DNA of 15,132 nucleotides, taken from positions 1-15,132 of the forward strand of contig CAMLHT010000075.1 of assembly GCA_946479895.1 (NCBI GenBank), in the 5' to 3' direction. The DNA is from an uncultured Gemmatimonadota bacterium. Its GTDB lineage: Bacteria > Gemmatimonadota > Gemmatimonadetes > Gemmatimonadales > Gemmatimonadaceae. Shown in pieces: positions 14,536 to 15,132 of the stretch; position 1 is the first letter of the stretch; the number at the start of each line of letters is the position of its first letter. The position numbers were made by a program, and so were the translations under genes. The notes under the pieces were generated by a model that did not search any database, was not told the origin of the DNA, and saw only the letters and a list, made by a program, of their open reading frames with translations.

Positions 14536-14954
14536 GCCGCGGTGAGCTGGCTGGTGCAGTGGGGGCACCGGGTCGCCGCCGGATCGATGGCCATGCGGCA
14601 GAAGTCGCACGTCTTCGTCGGGGCCGGCGCGTCCTCCTTCACGAACATCCTCGTCATCCGCCAGGCGACGAAGCCCACGATGAGGAAATTCAGCAGGGCG
14701 GCGAGGAAGCTGCCGACCCCGAACTGCACCGACCCGATGGCTATCGTCAGCTTCTGCCACTCGCCGCCCGGCGTGATGGCGCCGACCACGGGCATGATGA
14801 ACGAGTCGACGAACGCCTTGACCAGCACCTGCAGCGCCGCGCCCACCACCACCGCGATCGCCAGCGAGACGATGTTCTGCTTCAGCAGGAACTTCCGGAA
14901 GTCCGACACGACGGCGTGATCGGTGATGCGCCGGACGATCTGTCGCTGTTCCAT
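14532..14954 (-). CDS. mscL: Large-conductance mechanosensitive channel MscL with C-terminal zinc ribbon
   Basis: A homo-oligomeric inner-membrane channel that opens under high tension and vents solutes during osmotic downshock. The 140-residue protein has the N-terminal amphipathic start and TM1 (about 26-55, with LAIAVVVGAALQVLV matching the glycine/alanine-rich pore helix), the short periplasmic loop, and TM2 (about 78-104). In place of the usual C-terminal amphipathic helix it ends in CDFC (116-119) and CPHC (130-133). This is a CxxC-10-CxxC zinc-ribbon pattern that I recall in MscL variants from several phyla. The ATG at 14954 is preceded by GGAGG at four bases, a strong ribosome binding site. 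It lies downstream of lpdA, and its stop overlaps the lipB start by 4 bp. Zinc binding is inferred from the cysteine spacing. Confidence 0.94.
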   Translation of the reverse strand: MEQRQIVRRITDHAVVSDFRKFLLKQNIVSLAIAVVVGAALQVLVKAFVDSFIMPVVGAITPGGEWQKLTIAIGSVQFGVGSFLAALLNFLIVGFVAWRMTRMFVKEDAPAPTKTCDFCRMAIDPAATRCPHCTSQLTAA

Positions 14955-14958
14955 GTAG

Positions 14959-14963
14959 CCTCC
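14959..14963 (-). promoter_or_regulatory. Shine-Dalgarno site of mscL
   Basis: GGAGG on the minus strand, four bases before the mscL ATG. It confirms this start and shows that canonical ribosome binding sites are used here alongside apparently leaderless genes. Confidence 0.75.
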
Positions 14964-14969
14964 GTTTAT

Positions 14970-15013
14970 GTCATCCCGAGCGCGATGACGGATCTGCCGC
15001 AGCTCGGGATGAC
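14970..15013. repeat. Palindromic repeat between lpdA and mscL, related to the large inverted repeat
   Basis: Arms 14970-14981 (gtcatcccgagc) and 15002-15013 (gctcgggatgac) pair perfectly over 12 bp around a 20-base interior. The core atcccgagcgc (14973-14983) is shared with the arm of the element at 2285-2449. It sits in the 64-bp gap between the lpdA stop and mscL start, so it would form a hairpin inside the presumed transcript. There it could weaken or set the level of downstream mscL-lipB expression, or stabilise the lpdA mRNA end. The pairing is seen; the role is inferred. Confidence 0.7.
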
Positions 15014-15018
15014 GGTGG

Positions 15019-15132
15019 TCAGGCGTGCAGCATCCTGCCGAGCGAATCGAGGGCGGCTTCGGCCACGGCTTCGGACAGCGTCGGGTGCGCGTGGATCGCC
15101 AGATCCACCTCCTCGACCGTGAACTCGTTCTC
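15019..15132 (-). CDS. lpdA: Dihydrolipoyl dehydrogenase (E3), C-terminal end, cut by window edge
   Basis: Only the last 37 codons and the stop are in the window. They contain HAHPTLSEAV, the hallmark C-terminal dimer-interface motif of dihydrolipoamide dehydrogenases. The second His and the Glu five residues later form the catalytic base pair of the disulfide oxidoreductase. The enzyme reoxidises dihydrolipoyl groups of 2-oxoacid dehydrogenase complexes or the glycine cleavage system using FAD and NAD+. The protein ends ...DSLGRMLHA, which is normal for the family. It is first in the unit lpdA-mscL-lipB as far as visible, and the lipB neighbour supports the lipoate-related assignment. Other pyridine-nucleotide disulfide reductases share parts of this motif, but the context favours LpdA. 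Confidence 0.88.
   Translation of the reverse strand, partial: ENEFTVEEVDLAIHAHPTLSEAVAEAALDSLGRMLHA

Noticed and set aside
14536..14760. N-terminal extension of LipB by 75 codons
   Set aside because: That region is mscL in another frame; the GTG overlapping the mscL stop gives a normal-length LipB.
1..15132. CRISPR array, tRNA, rRNA, phage or defence system
   Set aside because: No regularly spaced direct repeats, no tRNA- or rRNA-like stretches, and no phage or known defence genes; the UvrD-like helicase stands alone without a nuclease or other partner.

Overview
The window looks like chromosomal DNA of a high-GC, Gram-negative-type bacterium. GC is visibly high, codon third positions are GC-rich, and antisense strands are full of long shadow reading frames. 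Two eukaryotic-type Ser/Thr kinases (one with a periplasmic-style C-terminal half), an orphan hybrid-sensing histidine kinase, exported proteins with cleavable signal peptides, and short 'atcccgagcgcagcgaggga'-type palindromic dispersed repeats are features I associate with Gemmatimonadota. That placement is inference; Acidobacteriota or another high-GC phylum is not excluded. I see no phage, plasmid, IS, CRISPR or RNA gene.

Layout, left to right: (1) 1-1021, minus: N-terminal third of DnaE (replicative polymerase alpha subunit), running off the left edge, with a readable -35/-10 promoter placed so that the transcript would start at or next to the ATG. (2) 1099-2265, plus: membrane-anchored zinc aminopeptidase-like protein (COG4324 type), divergent from dnaE. 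(3) 2266-2494: convergent intergenic gap filled by a 165-bp inverted repeat. (4) 2495-4573, minus: UvrD/PcrA/Rep-family helicase. (5) 4689-6461, plus: Ser/Thr kinase with a multi-pass membrane tail. (6) 6434-8635, minus: sensor histidine kinase (DUF4118-like membrane domain, coiled coil, PAS, GAF, HisKA, HATPase), overlapping the kinase tail-to-tail by 28 bp. (7) 8681-10393, minus: exported M1-family metallopeptidase just upstream of the histidine kinase. (8) 10544-11251, plus: exported protein of unknown function. (9) 11229-13736, minus: second Ser/Thr kinase with a TM helix, a TolB/FlgO-like segment and a repeat-rich helical tail, again overlapping its convergent neighbour (23 bp). (10) 13822-15132, minus: lpdA (C-terminal end only) - mscL - lipB, probably one transcription unit, with a hairpin after lipB.

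Functionally the window mixes housekeeping (DnaE, UvrD-like helicase, lipoyl metabolism through LipB and the lipoamide dehydrogenase LpdA, osmotic safety valve MscL) with an envelope/signalling block (two Ser/Thr kinases, one histidine kinase, two metallopeptidases, one orphan exported protein). No response regulator or recognisable kinase substrate is encoded here, so signalling partners must lie elsewhere. I did not find a convincing new defence or biosynthetic system. The most unusual items are a small family of related palindromic repeats (intergenic, between lpdA and mscL, and possibly inside the 5' end of the histidine kinase gene), the apparently leaderless dnaE promoter, the two antisense 3' overlaps, and the unknown exported protein.
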